Origin: Herbidospora daliensis
GTDB taxonomy: Bacteria; Actinomycetota; Actinomycetes; Streptosporangiales; Streptosporangiaceae
Length of the DNA stretch: 64,000 nucleotides
NCBI RefSeq assembly: GCF_001570585.1
Contig: NZ_BBXF01000006.1
Coordinates: forward strand, 62,001-126,000
Direction: 5' to 3'
The position numbers and the translations under genes were made by a program. Each line of letters starts with the position of its first letter. Within the stretch, counting starts at the first letter, position 1. Below are positions 38,860 through 48,246 of this stretch, piece by piece. A model generated the notes under the pieces. The model had not been told where the DNA came from. It did not search any database and worked only from the letters and a program-made list of their open reading frames with translations.

Positions 38860-39045
38860 TCAGCTGTAGGCGACCTTCAACGCCGTCAGGGCGAGGGCGA
38901 GCACTATCACAAGAGCCACCAGCAGGGGCGGCAGTCCCAGGAATCCGTGCTGGTGCATCTTCTCCCTGGCGGCACGGCAGGAGGGGCAGCGACCCTCCAC
39001 CACAGGTGCGGCGCACGCGGCGCATACCAAGTGTTCGCAGCTCAT
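38860..39045 (-). CDS. Small zinc-ribbon, single-TM protein
   Basis: Protein of 61 residues. An N-terminal zinc ribbon (CEHLVCAACAAPVVEGRCPSC) is followed by a basic hinge and a TM helix of about 20 residues (LLVALVIVLALALTALKVA). Function unknown. AAAGGG precedes the ATG. Its stop is one base from the convergent prfB end. Confidence 0.7.
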   Translation of the reverse strand: MSCEHLVCAACAAPVVEGRCPSCRAAREKMHQHGFLGLPPLLVALVIVLALALTALKVAYS

Positions 39046-39215
39046 CGGCCCTTTACCTATGCCCTAATCGTTTTGTTTCCGTTATGGACGTTCCATGCCA
39101 GTGTTACCCCTAGACTGAGCTCTGGTCCAACCGGAAGTCGATCTGGAGCAAAGAGACCGGCACCCTCCGGTAAGGATGTCCCCCGCCCCCTAGACTGGCA
39201 TGCCGTGATGCGCCC

Positions 39216-39905
39216 GTGATCCATTTCGATAATGTCACCAAGGTCTATGTGAACCAGAACCGCCCTGCGCTCGACCACATCTCGGTCGATGTCGACAAGG
39301 GCGAGTTCGTGTTCCTCGTGGGGCCGTCGGGTTCGGGAAAGTCGACGTTCCTCCGCCTGGTCCTCAAAGAGGAGCGGCCCAACTCCGGCGCCATCCACGT
39401 CGCCGGCAAGGACCTCTCCAAGCTGTCCAACTTCAAGGTGCCCCACCTCCGGCGCCGCATCGGATGCGTCTTCCAGGACTTCCGGCTGCTGCCCAACAAG
39501 AACGTCTATGAGAACGTGGCGTTCGCCCTTGAGGTCATCGGCAAGCCGCGCCGTTTCATCCGCAAGGTCGTCCCCGAGGTCATCGAGCTGGTCGGCCTCG
39601 AAGGAAAGGCCCACCGCATGCCCGACGAACTGTCGGGCGGCGAGCAGCAGCGGGTGGCCATGGCGCGGGCCTTCGTCAACCGACCGATGATCCTGCTGGC
39701 CGACGAGCCGACGGGAAACATCGACCCCGCGACGAGCATCGGCATCATGAAGGTGCTCGACCGCATCAACAGGACCGGCACCACCGTCCTCATGGCGACG
39801 CACGACGCCGCCATCGTGGACTCCATGCGCAAGCGCGTGGTGGAGCTGGAGGATGGCAAGATCGTCCGCGACCAGTCGCGGGGTGTCTACGGCCAGGCTT
39901 ACTAA
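39216..39905 (+). CDS. ftsE: Cell-division ATP-binding protein FtsE
   Basis: ABC ATPase of 229 residues with Walker [10 protein letters not shown], signature LSGGEQQR and Walker B ILLADEP. With FtsX it activates cell-wall hydrolases at division and growth sites. GTG start; TAGACT (39191-39196) lies 19 bases upstream as a candidate -10. The same CCCCTAGACTG word occurs 80 bases earlier (39107-39117). Confidence 0.96.
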   Translation: MIHFDNVTKVYVNQNRPALDHISVDVDKGEFVFLVGPSGSGKSTFLRLVLKEERPNSGAIHVAGKDLSKLSNFKVPHLRRRIGCVFQDFRLLPNKNVYENVAFALEVIGKPRRFIRKVVPEVIELVGLEGKAHRMPDELSGGEQQRVAMARAFVNRPMILLADEPTGNIDPATSIGIMKVLDRINRTGTTVLMATHDAAIVDSMRKRVVELEDGKIVRDQSRGVYGQAY

Positions 39906-39914
39906 GAAGGAAGC

Positions 39915-40814
39915 ATGCGGGCGAATTTCATCTTCTCCGAGGTCTGGATCGGCCTCCGTCGCAACCTCACGATGACCATCGCGGTCATCGTGACCGTTGC
40001 CGTCGGCATGGCGCTGCTCGGCATCGGGCTGATGATCAACTCACAGGTCTCGAGCATGACCAGCTACTGGTCTGACAAGGTCGAGCTCTCGGTCTACCTG
40101 TGCAAGGAGAACTCACCCTTCGAGCCGTGTACGGACAAGAAGGGCATCTCCGAAGAGCAGAAGACGGCGCTCGAGGCCGTCATCAAGGGCATGCCCCAGG
40201 TCGAGGACGTCATCTTCGAAGACTCCGCCACGGCCTACAAGAACTTCCTCGACAACCAGTCGAACAACGTCTTCGCCTCCTTCCTCAAGGTCGAGGACAT
40301 GCCGGAGTCCTTCCGGGTCAAGCTGGGCGACCCCGACCAGTCGCAGGCGGTGACCGAGGAGCTGACCGGCCAGGCCGGCGTCTCCAACATCGTCAACCAG
40401 CGCCAGCTGCTCGACAGCTACTTCGGTTTCATGGACAAGCTGCAGTGGATGGCCCTGTCGGTCGCCTTCGCGATGGTCTTCGCCGCCACCCTGCTGATCG
40501 GCAACACGGTGCGGCTGTCGGCCTTCAACCGCCGCCGCGAGACCGGCATCATGCGGCTGGTTGGCGCCTCCAACGTCTACATCCAGCTGCCGTTCGTTCT
40601 TGAGGGCGTCATCGCGGGCCTGATCGGCGGTGTCCTGGCGGCCGTCATGCTGATCACCAGCAAGGTTCTGATCTTCGACAGCATCCAGAACTTCGTGCCC
40701 GAGGCCCTCGGCTGGAACACCGTCGCCGGGATCATCTCCGGCACGATGGCGATCGGTGTGATCATCTGTATCCTCGCCTCGTTCATCACGCTCCGCCGCT
40801 ATCTGCGGGTGTGA
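39915..40814 (+). CDS. ftsX: Cell-division protein FtsX
   Basis: Membrane protein of 299 residues with TM helices near 21-43, 173-195, 222-245 and 265-290 and a large extracytoplasmic loop between the first two. It partners FtsE, nine bases upstream, to transmit ATPase action to peptidoglycan hydrolases. No S41 peptidase gene separates it from smpB here, unlike the order I recall from Streptomyces. Confidence 0.95.
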   Translation: MRANFIFSEVWIGLRRNLTMTIAVIVTVAVGMALLGIGLMINSQVSSMTSYWSDKVELSVYLCKENSPFEPCTDKKGISEEQKTALEAVIKGMPQVEDVIFEDSATAYKNFLDNQSNNVFASFLKVEDMPESFRVKLGDPDQSQAVTEELTGQAGVSNIVNQRQLLDSYFGFMDKLQWMALSVAFAMVFAATLLIGNTVRLSAFNRRRETGIMRLVGASNVYIQLPFVLEGVIAGLIGGVLAAVMLITSKVLIFDSIQNFVPEALGWNTVAGIISGTMAIGVIICILASFITLRRYLRV

Positions 40815-40837
40815 CGAGCCGCCGGTAGGCTCTTGCC

Positions 40838-41320
40838 ATGCCTCGTGAGACCGGGCGCAAGGTCATCGCCCAGAACAAACGTGCCCGTCACGAATACTTC
40901 ATCGAAGACACCTACGAGGCCGGTCTGGTCCTGACCGGCACCGAGGTGAAGTCGCTGCGTGAGGGCCGCGCCAACCTGACCGACGGCTTCGCCGCCGTCG
41001 AAAACGACGAGGCGTGGCTCTACAACGTCCACATCCCCGAATACACCCAGGGAACCTGGACCAACCACTCCGCCAAGCGGAAGCGGAAGATGCTCCTGCA
41101 CCGCAAGGAGATCGGCAAGATCTACGCGACGCTGCGGGAGAAGGGCCTCACCCTGATCCCCCTGGCCCTCTACTTCAAAGACGGCCGGGCCAAGATCGAG
41201 GTCGGCATCGCCCGCGGTAAGAAGGACTACGACAAGCGCCAGACCCTCCGTGAGAAGCAGGACAACCGGGATATGTCACGCGCCATGTCGAGCGCCATCC
41301 GGCGCAAGGGGGGCCGCTAG
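40838..41320 (+). CDS. smpB: SsrA-binding protein SmpB
   Basis: SmpB of 160 residues. It binds tmRNA and carries it to stalled ribosomes ([38 protein letters not shown]; basic C-tail). TAGGCT (40826-40831) ends six bases before the ATG with no ribosome site, so a leaderless mRNA is likely. The ssrA gene lies 2 kb downstream. Confidence 0.97.
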   Translation: MPRETGRKVIAQNKRARHEYFIEDTYEAGLVLTGTEVKSLREGRANLTDGFAAVENDEAWLYNVHIPEYTQGTWTNHSAKRKRKMLLHRKEIGKIYATLREKGLTLIPLALYFKDGRAKIEVGIARGKKDYDKRQTLREKQDNRDMSRAMSSAIRRKGGR

Positions 41321-41323
41321 GCC

Positions 41324-43204
41324 GTGACCGCCCGTCGACCCCTTCGGCTGGCGCTCGCGCTGGCGCTTCTCGCGCCCGGCCTGACCGCCTGCTTCGAGGA
41401 GCCGTCCCCCCACGAGGCGGTCCGCGACTTTCTCGTGGGCTGGCAGAGCGGCGACTACGAGATGGCCGCCCGCCGGGCCGACGCCGACGAGGCCACCGTG
41501 GTGAAGGCGCTCGGCGACGCCAGCCTCCACCTCGACGCCGCCTCGATCCGCTTCGCCCTCGGCACCATCAGCCTCCAGGGCGACACGGCGGCGGCCAACT
41601 TCTCCGCCGAGGTCAACCTGGGCGAGAACAACCCGCTGTGGGAGTACGACAGCGTGCTGCCGCTGCGCCTGATCGACGGCCGGTGGAAGGTGCACTGGTC
41701 GCCCGAGGTCGTCCACCCCGACCTCCACGAAGGCCAGCGGCTCGCCGTGAAGATCGACCCCGAGCCCCGCCAGCCGATCATCGACCGCAACGGCGACACC
41801 CTGCAGGAAGACGACACCCAGTACGTCGCCCAGGTGGTGCCCGCCGAGCTGACCGACCCGGCCAAGGTCTGCGAGGAGCTCTCGAAGATCACCGGGTTCG
41901 CGCAAGACCGGCTGCTCAGCCGCATCCTGTCGGCCCCGCCGACCGACGAGGTCCCGCTCGCCACCTTCGGCCCCAACAAGTACCGCGAGTTGTCGGCCAA
42001 GCTCCAGGCGATCCAGGGCCTCACCATCGAGCAGGTCCACCCGCCGGTCGCCCCCAAGTCGCCCGCGCAGATCGTCGGCCGCGTCAACGCCGTCACCCCC
42101 GAGAGCGAGCAGCAGCTCGGTGGGCCCCAGCGGGCCGGCGACACCGTCGGCCGCGACGGCCTACAGAAGGCCTACCAAGACCAGCTCACCGGCTCGACCG
42201 AGACCCGCGTCGTCGTCCTCGACTCCAAGACGTCGCAGCAGGTGAAGGAACTCAAGTCGTGGCCCGGCCGCAAGAACGCGCCCGTCCGCACCACCCTCGA
42301 CACCGCGATGCAGCACGCCGCCGACCTCGCCGTCGCCGGTTCCCAGCCGGCCGTGCTCGTCGCCGTCCAGGCGTCCACCGGTGAGATCCGCGCCATCGCG
42401 ACCAAGGGCCTCCACCAGCAGAAAGACGCCCTCGAAGGCAAATACCCGCCCGGCACCGCGTTCTCCGTCGTCACCACCGACGCCCTGCTGAAGGCCGACC
42501 TCGACACGCAGGAGAAGATCCCCTGCACCGCCGACCGCACCGTCGGCGGCGCCCGCTTCCAGCAGGTCGGCGTCACCGCCGCCGCCCCCACCTTCGAGGC
42601 CGACTTCGCCCACGGCTGCGTCACCGCGCTGGCCTCCCTGGCCCGCATGGTCAAGAGCGACGACCTGCTCCTCAGCGCCAAGCAGTTCGGCATCGGCGCC
42701 GAATGGACCCTCCCGCTCCCCGGCCACAGCGGCCACGTGCCGGCCCCCGAGACCGACGCCACCCGCGCCAAGGTCATCGCCGGCACCACCGTCCGGGTCA
42801 GCCCCCTCGCGATGGCCCTGGTCGCCGCGGCCGTCCAGTCGGGCACCTGGCGCCCGCCCGTCCTGGTCAGCAGCCCCGCCCTGCCCGACGTCAGCGCCGA
42901 AGCCGCCGTCGCCTCCGCCGCCCCGCCCAAGCCGATCAACCTCGACCCCGGCCGCGTCTCCACCCTGCGCACCCTCATGCGCGCCGGCGTGACCAACGGC
43001 TCCGCCAAAGCCGCCTCCGTCGCCGGATCAGAGGTCTACGGCGTCGCCTCCCACGTCGGCTACACCGAGAAGAAGCAGCGCCGCGAACTCTCGTGGTTCG
43101 TCGGCTGGCAGGGCGACATCGCCATCGCCGCCATGGTCGAGACCAGCGTCCCCGGCGCCGCCCCCGCCGTCGCCGGGTCGTTCTTCGGCGCGCTGGCGCC
43201 CTGA
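41324..43204 (+). CDS. Penicillin-binding-protein homologue lacking catalytic motifs
   Basis: Lipoprotein of 626 residues. Lipobox LTAC (C23) precedes an NTF2-like MecR1-type N-domain (about 25-130), a PBP dimerisation-like region (PRQPIIDRNGDTL) and a transpeptidase-like domain from about 320. The SxxK motif is degraded: PPGTAFS has T378 and S381 for Ser and Lys. The SxN region reads GCV (431-433), and the KTG region reads VYG (571-573). It should not acylate; a scaffold or ligand-sensing role is possible. GTG start three bases after smpB. Confidence 0.82.
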   Translation: MTARRPLRLALALALLAPGLTACFEEPSPHEAVRDFLVGWQSGDYEMAARRADADEATVVKALGDASLHLDAASIRFALGTISLQGDTAAANFSAEVNLGENNPLWEYDSVLPLRLIDGRWKVHWSPEVVHPDLHEGQRLAVKIDPEPRQPIIDRNGDTLQEDDTQYVAQVVPAELTDPAKVCEELSKITGFAQDRLLSRILSAPPTDEVPLATFGPNKYRELSAKLQAIQGLTIEQVHPPVAPKSPAQIVGRVNAVTPESEQQLGGPQRAGDTVGRDGLQKAYQDQLTGSTETRVVVLDSKTSQQVKELKSWPGRKNAPVRTTLDTAMQHAADLAVAGSQPAVLVAVQASTGEIRAIATKGLHQQKDALEGKYPPGTAFSVVTTDALLKADLDTQEKIPCTADRTVGGARFQQVGVTAAAPTFEADFAHGCVTALASLARMVKSDDLLLSAKQFGIGAEWTLPLPGHSGHVPAPETDATRAKVIAGTTVRVSPLAMALVAAAVQSGTWRPPVLVSSPALPDVSAEAAVASAAPPKPINLDPGRVSTLRTLMRAGVTNGSAKAASVAGSEVYGVASHVGYTEKKQRRELSWFVGWQGDIAIAAMVETSVPGAAPAVAGSFFGALAP

Positions 43205-43289
43205 GGGAATACGTGTTCGCGGCGGGGAGGTTGTACCGGTAAAGTTGCGGTGTCCGGACGCTTGCGCGGACGGGTTTGACAACTGCACA

Positions 43290-43676
43290 GGGGGTGACCG
43301 GTTTCGACTTTGGCATTACAAGCCAGGGGAAGCGGGCCGAGGACGGCGGACATAACCTCGTTAACACTGTGACCGCAAACAAATAAGTGCCAATACCAAG
43401 GCCACTTCGGTTAGCCAGGGTTCCCTGGCTCTCGCTGCCTAAGCAGACGAGTTAAACCGTGTCAGCCCGAGACCGCCTCCGGCTCGGGATCTGGCATCGC
43501 TAGGAGGCTCCACCATCTTCGCCGGCCGCGGGGGGAGATGGGAAAACAAACAGCGGATGAGCCCGTCGGCGACTCGCCTGTGAGAGCGCCGGGGCTGAGA
43601 AAACGCTAAACAGGCTGCGCCCGGAGAAGCCCTGACTCGGTGCTGAAGGACGCGGGTTCGATTCCCGCCACCTCCA
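43290..43676 (+). ncRNA. ssrA: Transfer-messenger RNA
   Basis: The 5' end GGGGGTG pairs with CACCTCC before discriminator A43676, and the T-arm reads GGGTTCGATTCCC. The 3' CCA is not encoded. The resume codon GCC at 43389 opens the tag ANTKATSVSQGSLALAA, ending TAA at 43442, with the LALAA degron. With SmpB it rescues stalled ribosomes. Confidence 0.97.
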
Positions 43677-43737
43677 CGCGAAATGGATGGCTCGTGGTCG
43701 TCGCCCCTTCGGGGCGGCTTTCACGGGCCATTTCGCG
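43677..43737 (+). terminator. Hairpin abutting the tmRNA 3' end
   Basis: A perfect 10-bp inverted repeat, CGCGAAATGG (43677-43686) and its complement (43728-43737), begins at the first base after the tmRNA. It encloses a GCCCC-TTC-GGGGC hairpin with TTTC after it. It is probably the terminator and may guide 3' processing. Confidence 0.7.
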
Positions 43738-44277
43738 TTCGTGCACACGGGGGGACGACCCCCCGAACCCCCCGATACGAGGGGGCTGTCGCCCCCTCGC
43801 GCTCCCCCTGGTCCGCTGTCGCGTCCCTGGCGTCGCTGTCGCTCCGGGGTCGCTTTGCTCCCTGGCGAAGGGCTTCGCCCCTCGCGCTCCCTGACAGGGC
43901 CTCGCTTCGCTCGGGTTGAGCTCGCTTCGCTCGGTTAGGCCACTTCATGGCGCTTTGCGCGTTGTGGGTCGCGTGGAGAGAATTCGTGCGGCCAACTCTT
44001 GGATCGGACGGCCCGCCCTGTGCGAGGCCGCCAGGATCATGGTTGGTTCGGGCGGGCTGCTCGACGGCACCACCCGGCTCAGCGCCGACGGCGAGAAGGT
44101 GCACCACCTGCTCGGCGTCTCCTGCACCGGCCGTCAGGAGGAGGTCGGGAGCGCTGTGGTCACCACTTGGGACATGGGCACCCTCCTGATCAGGCTCGCT
44201 GCGTGGTTGCCTCATCGGGTTTGGTGGAATAGACGTCCGCCGCCAGAGACGGATGACACGGCGGTGGGTGACAGACG
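43738..44277. other. Long non-coding stretch with short GC repeats
   Basis: About 540 bases without a supportable gene. It has C/G homopolymer-rich arms (GGGGGG and CCCCCC around 43750-43795) and two copies of CTCGCTTCGCTCGG (43901-43914 and 43921-43934), the latter a palindrome-like filler common in actinomycete intergenic DNA. No second copy of the tmRNA 3' end is seen, so no integrated island is indicated. Confidence 0.45.
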
Positions 44278-45474
44278 TCAGGAGCGGCTGATCAGGACGC
44301 CCTCGAACAGTTCCTCGCGTACCGACGTCAGGCCCAGTTCCAAAGCGCCCGCCAGTACCGGGTTTCCCTCCAGCGCCGACAGCCGCACCTGCGGGCGCGA
44401 GTGCGTCAGCGCGTGGAGCTCGCGTTCGACCAGGTCGCGTAGCACCTCGCCGCCCGCCGTCGGGAGGCCGCCGGTCAGCACGACCAACCCCGGATCCACC
44501 ACCGAGGCGATGGCCGCCAGGCCGACGGCCAGGCGCGAGGCGACCAGGCGGAGGCCCGCGCGGGCCTCTTCTGCCGCGCGGTCGGTGCCCTGGGACAAGG
44601 CGACGGCTGCGGTCATGGCGCGGGAGAAGTCGGGGGCCTCCACGCCGTAGGTGCGGAGCAGGTCGTGGACGGCGGGGCCGCCGACCAGGGCCTGGTAGCC
44701 GTGGTGGCCGAAGCGGCCGCCGTCGCGGGCGGTCGCGACGCCCGGCGTGGGCATGTAGCCCACTTCGCCGGCGCCGCCGAAGAAGCCGCGGTGCAGGCGG
44801 CCTCCTATGACCAGGGCGGAGCCCAGGCCCTCGTCGGCCCACAGGAGGACGAAGTCGGAGTGGTCGCCCGCCGCGCCGTGGGCCTGTTCGGCCAGGGCCA
44901 CCAGGTTGACGTCGTTCTCGACGTCGACTTCCGTCCCGAGGCCTTCGCGCAGCGTCGGGAGGAGGTCGGGGATGCGCCAGCCGGGGAGGTCTTCGTCGGT
45001 GGCGTAGGACAGCAGGCCCGTGGTGGGGTCGACCGCGCCCTGCACGCCGATGACGATCCGGCGCAGCGGGCCCGGCGGGCCGGCCGCCGCGATGGCGGCG
45101 GCCAGGCGGTCGACCAGGGGATCGGGGGTGCCCTGCGGGAGGGTGTGTGCTCCTCTGATCGTGCCGGTCAGGTCGGCGATCTGGACGCTGATGCGGTCGT
45201 GGGTGACGTCCAGGGCCGCGACGTAGGCGGCGTCGGGGTTGATGCGGTAGATCTCCGCCGTGGGGCCGGGCTGGCCGGCGCGGATGCCGTCGGCCACCAC
45301 CAGGCCCGCCTCTTGGAGGCGGGCCAGGAGCTGGAAGGCCGTCGGCTTGGAGAGGCCGGTGAGCTCGCCGATCTCGGGACGGGTCAGCGGGCCGCGGTCG
45401 AGCAGGACCCGGAGGGCCCGGCCTTCGTTGATCGCGCGCATCAGGCTGGGGGTCCCGTGAAGGGGAGGCTTCAC
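44278..45474 (-). CDS. ROK-family transcriptional regulator
   Basis: Regulator of 398 residues with an N-terminal winged helix (about 12-65, RPEIGELTGLSKPTAFQLLARLQEAGLV) and a ROK sugar-sensing domain. The usual ROK zinc cluster CxCGxxGCxE is absent and the ExGH motif reads GEVGYM, so it is regulatory rather than a kinase. It is the last gene of the minus-strand sugar operon, 19 bases after GH9, and probably binds the dyad upstream of the binding-protein gene. GTG start with GGAG. Confidence 0.88.
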   Translation of the reverse strand: MKPPLHGTPSLMRAINEGRALRVLLDRGPLTRPEIGELTGLSKPTAFQLLARLQEAGLVVADGIRAGQPGPTAEIYRINPDAAYVAALDVTHDRISVQIADLTGTIRGAHTLPQGTPDPLVDRLAAAIAAAGPPGPLRRIVIGVQGAVDPTTGLLSYATDEDLPGWRIPDLLPTLREGLGTEVDVENDVNLVALAEQAHGAAGDHSDFVLLWADEGLGSALVIGGRLHRGFFGGAGEVGYMPTPGVATARDGGRFGHHGYQALVGGPAVHDLLRTYGVEAPDFSRAMTAAVALSQGTDRAAEEARAGLRLVASRLAVGLAAIASVVDPGLVVLTGGLPTAGGEVLRDLVERELHALTHSRPQVRLSALEGNPVLAGALELGLTSVREELFEGVLISRS

Positions 45475-45493
45475 TGCATCTCCGCGGCGATGA

Positions 45494-47290
45494 TCATGAG
45501 GACGTGAGGGTCAAAGCGTACAGCGCGATTGCGGCGAAATCGTCGGCCGGTTCGGACGCCTGCCAGCTGCGGACGTCGTCGACGAAACGGCTGCCGTGGC
45601 CGGTGAACTCCTGGTAGACGTCGACGCCGTTGGGCGGGCACGGGGGCATCTCGTCGAAGTGGCCGCCGAGGCCGTCGTCGAACAGGCTCGCGCTGTTGGG
45701 GCCGTTCACGACCGCGCCGGTCGCGGGCTTGCCGGTGATGTTGGCGATCTGGTGGTGCGGGCAGGCGATGGAGTTGGCGCCCGCGCCGGCCACGAAGGAG
45801 ACGCCCCACGGGTTGGCGCCGAGGGTCCAGTTGCGCTGCTGGGTGCCGAAGGCGTCGTAGGAGCGGTCGCCGGTCACCTTGCGGTAGAGGTGGGTGGTGG
45901 CGGCCAGGCCGAAGGCGTGCGGGACGGAGTCGAACTCGTCGTGCTGGGCGCCGGCGCGGAACGGGTCCTTGGCCGCACGGGCGGTGCCGATGTCGAGCTG
46001 GGCCTTCAGGCCGGCGATCAGGTCGGCCTCCGAGACGGCCAGGCCCTTGGCGCGGGCGGCCCGCATGGCGGTCACCAGGTCGGCGTGGGCGAGGGCGCTG
46101 ACGTCGTACAGGTTGAGGGTGTCGCCCTGGTCGTCGTCGAGGTAGCCGCGGGCCCAGCGGGCGGCGTCGGCCAGCCACGCGGTCGCTCTCGGGTCGCGCA
46201 GGCGCTGGGCGGCGAGGGTCATCTGGGTGGCGCCGAGTTCCATGTCGTCGCGCCAGACGTCCTCGGGGTAGAAGGCGTGCGGGAGCGAGGTCACCAGCTG
46301 GCCGACGTCGGTGGTCTTGGCCATCGCGTACACCGAGGCGGCCTGGTCGAGCAGGTGGGCGGCCTTCCTGCGGTCGGGTTCCAGCTGGGCGGCCAGGGCG
46401 AAGGCGGCGGCGGTGCGGCCCGCGAGGTTGGGGCTGATCGGCTGGCCGGGGTCCGCCGCGCGGAAGACCGGGCGGTTGCGGATGAACTGGTGGCCCTCGG
46501 CGGTGTCGGTGTCGTCGGCCTGGGGGAGCCGCCAGATGTCGTGGTCGCCGATGAACGTGCCCTCCTCGTTGCCGGCGCCGACGCCGACCTGGATGTAGAG
46601 GGTCTTCGTCTTCTCGTCCCACATCTTGTCGAGGTACTTCAGGCCGTGGGTCGCCTCGTCGCGCAGGGCGGCGGTGTGCACCTTCCCGTCGCGCTGGGCG
46701 GCGAAGAGCAGGGTGTCGACGTACGACAGGATGTGGGTGAACTTCAGGTAGTCGCCCGCGTCGAACCAGCCGCCCTCGACGTCGACCGGGCCGCCGACCT
46801 TCTTCAGCTCGCCCTTGGTCTGGTCGGTGTCGGGGCCGGTGAACGTCGGCCAGTCGTAGACCGAGGCCGCGCGGTCGTTGTGGTGGGTGGTGTCGCGCTG
46901 GAGGCCGAAGAAGCCCAGGATGTCGGCGGCCGGGTTGTGCTTGGGCGCGATCTGGAACTCGGCCGAGGTGGTGCCGCCGGCCTTGATCCGGTAACGGCCG
47001 GGGGTGCGCAGCTTCGAGACGTCGAGGTCGTAGACGTGCGGGTACCCGCTGTTCCAGGCGCCCCGGTCGCGGCCGGCGTGGCCCTTGAGCACGGTCCGGC
47101 CGTGGTGGTCGACCACGGTGAAGCGGCCGCCGGCGCCGCTCGTCATCAGATAGGCGTGCTTGCTCTCGCCCGGCAGGAAGCCCACCTGGTCGACCCGGAC
47201 GTGGGACGGGGTGGTGTCGGCCCACGCCGGGGCGGCGGCGATCGACGTCGCCAGCGCCAGTGCGAGGGCGGCGGGGAACAGCCTGGTCAT
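45494..47290 (-). CDS. Secreted GH9 glycoside hydrolase
   Basis: Exported enzyme of 598 residues. A signal peptide (about 1-24) and an Ig-like CelD_N domain (about 28-115) precede a GH9 catalytic barrel. The catalytic base/nucleophile pair lies in GGWFDAGDY (D177, D180), and the acid is probably E580 near the C-terminus. GH9 contains endoglucanases and exo-beta-D-glucosaminidases; beside a GlcNAc/GlcN-type kinase gene the second is attractive. The start overlaps the kinase stop by four bases (ATGA). Confidence 0.85.
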   Translation of the reverse strand: MTRLFPAALALALATSIAAAPAWADTTPSHVRVDQVGFLPGESKHAYLMTSGAGGRFTVVDHHGRTVLKGHAGRDRGAWNSGYPHVYDLDVSKLRTPGRYRIKAGGTTSAEFQIAPKHNPAADILGFFGLQRDTTHHNDRAASVYDWPTFTGPDTDQTKGELKKVGGPVDVEGGWFDAGDYLKFTHILSYVDTLLFAAQRDGKVHTAALRDEATHGLKYLDKMWDEKTKTLYIQVGVGAGNEEGTFIGDHDIWRLPQADDTDTAEGHQFIRNRPVFRAADPGQPISPNLAGRTAAAFALAAQLEPDRRKAAHLLDQAASVYAMAKTTDVGQLVTSLPHAFYPEDVWRDDMELGATQMTLAAQRLRDPRATAWLADAARWARGYLDDDQGDTLNLYDVSALAHADLVTAMRAARAKGLAVSEADLIAGLKAQLDIGTARAAKDPFRAGAQHDEFDSVPHAFGLAATTHLYRKVTGDRSYDAFGTQQRNWTLGANPWGVSFVAGAGANSIACPHHQIANITGKPATGAVVNGPNSASLFDDGLGGHFDEMPPCPPNGVDVYQEFTGHGSRFVDDVRSWQASEPADDFAAIALYALTLTSS

Positions 47291-48246
47291 TCGCTCCTCC
47301 TGAAACGTTCACGAACACGGGTGTACGCGGACTCGTCCGCGTGGAGCAGGTCCAGTCCGGCCAGGGCGGCGCCCGCGACCGGGGGGAGGGTGCCGACCAC
47401 GACCCGCGCGCGCGGTGCGCTCGCGCCGATCGCGGCCTCGATCAGTCCGTGCATGTACGGGTCCTTCGCGGTCAGCACGCTGCCGCCGAGCACCACCTCG
47501 GCGTCCACGCCGAGCAGGCCCAGCCGGTGGAGGCAGACGCGCGCCATCACCGCGACCTCCTCGGCCTGGCGGGCGACCACCTCCCGGGCCACCGGGTCGC
47601 CGCCGGCCGCGACGGTGAACAGGCCCGGTACGAGCTCATGCAGCCTAGCGGGGGACAAATCGCCGAAATGAAGCGACAGCACCACCTCTTCGACGGTGGC
47701 CGTGCCGAAGTGCCCGGCGACCAGCTCGGCCAGCGCGGTCGACGGCCCCCGGCCGTCCTCCATGCGGGCGGCGTGCCACAGGACCCAGTCGGCCAGTTCC
47801 TCGCCGCCGCCCCAGTCGCCGCTGCGCCGGCCGAGCGCCGGGAAACGCGCCGTCTCGCCCGAGGGGCCGACGCCGACGGCGTTGATCCCGGCCCCGCACA
47901 CCACCGCGACCCCCCACGAGCGGGACGTCCCGGCGCGCAGCACGGCGAACACGTCGTTGGCGACGGTCACCTCCTTGGCGCAGCCGCGCAGCAGGAACTC
48001 CGCGCGCAGCGCCTCCTCCTCCGACGGGAAGTCGGCCCCGGCCAGGTAGGCGGCCAGCACGTCGGCCGGGCCGTCGTTCAGCAGGTCGCGGGCGGCCCGG
48101 TCGACCACGTCGACGGCCGCCTCGACGCCCGCGCTCTGCGGCAGGAACGGGCCGGTGCGCGTGGTCGCGAGCACCGTGCCGTCCTCGGCGACCAGGGCGA
48201 GGTCGGTCTTGCTGTTGCCCCCGTCGACCGCGAGGAGCGTCCTCAC
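47287..48246 (-). CDS. BadF/BadG-family sugar kinase (GlcNAc kinase-like)
   Basis: ASKHA-fold kinase of 319 residues. The phosphate loop is VDGGNSKTD (7-15), the second is VVCGAGINAVGV, and LGRRSGDWGGGEELA follows. It resembles eukaryotic-type N-acetylglucosamine kinase and probably phosphorylates the GlcNAc or GlcN delivered by the ABC transporter. Its GTG overlaps the permease stop by four bases. Confidence 0.85.
   Translation of the reverse strand: MRTLLAVDGGNSKTDLALVAEDGTVLATTRTGPFLPQSAGVEAAVDVVDRAARDLLNDGPADVLAAYLAGADFPSEEEALRAEFLLRGCAKEVTVANDVFAVLRAGTSRSWGVAVVCGAGINAVGVGPSGETARFPALGRRSGDWGGGEELADWVLWHAARMEDGRGPSTALAELVAGHFGTATVEEVVLSLHFGDLSPARLHELVPGLFTVAAGGDPVAREVVARQAEEVAVMARVCLHRLGLLGVDAEVVLGGSVLTAKDPYMHGLIEAAIGASAPRARVVVGTLPPVAGAALAGLDLLHADESAYTRVRERFRRSE

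Noticed and set aside
43901-43934. CTCGCTTCGCTCGG pair considered as a CRISPR-like or iteron repeat
   Set aside because: Only two short copies with a six-base gap, no spacers or replication gene; looks like common intergenic filler.
43738-44277. Possible genes or an integrated element downstream of tmRNA
   Set aside because: Frames have no recognisable motif, and no duplicated tmRNA 3' end, integrase or attachment repeat is seen.
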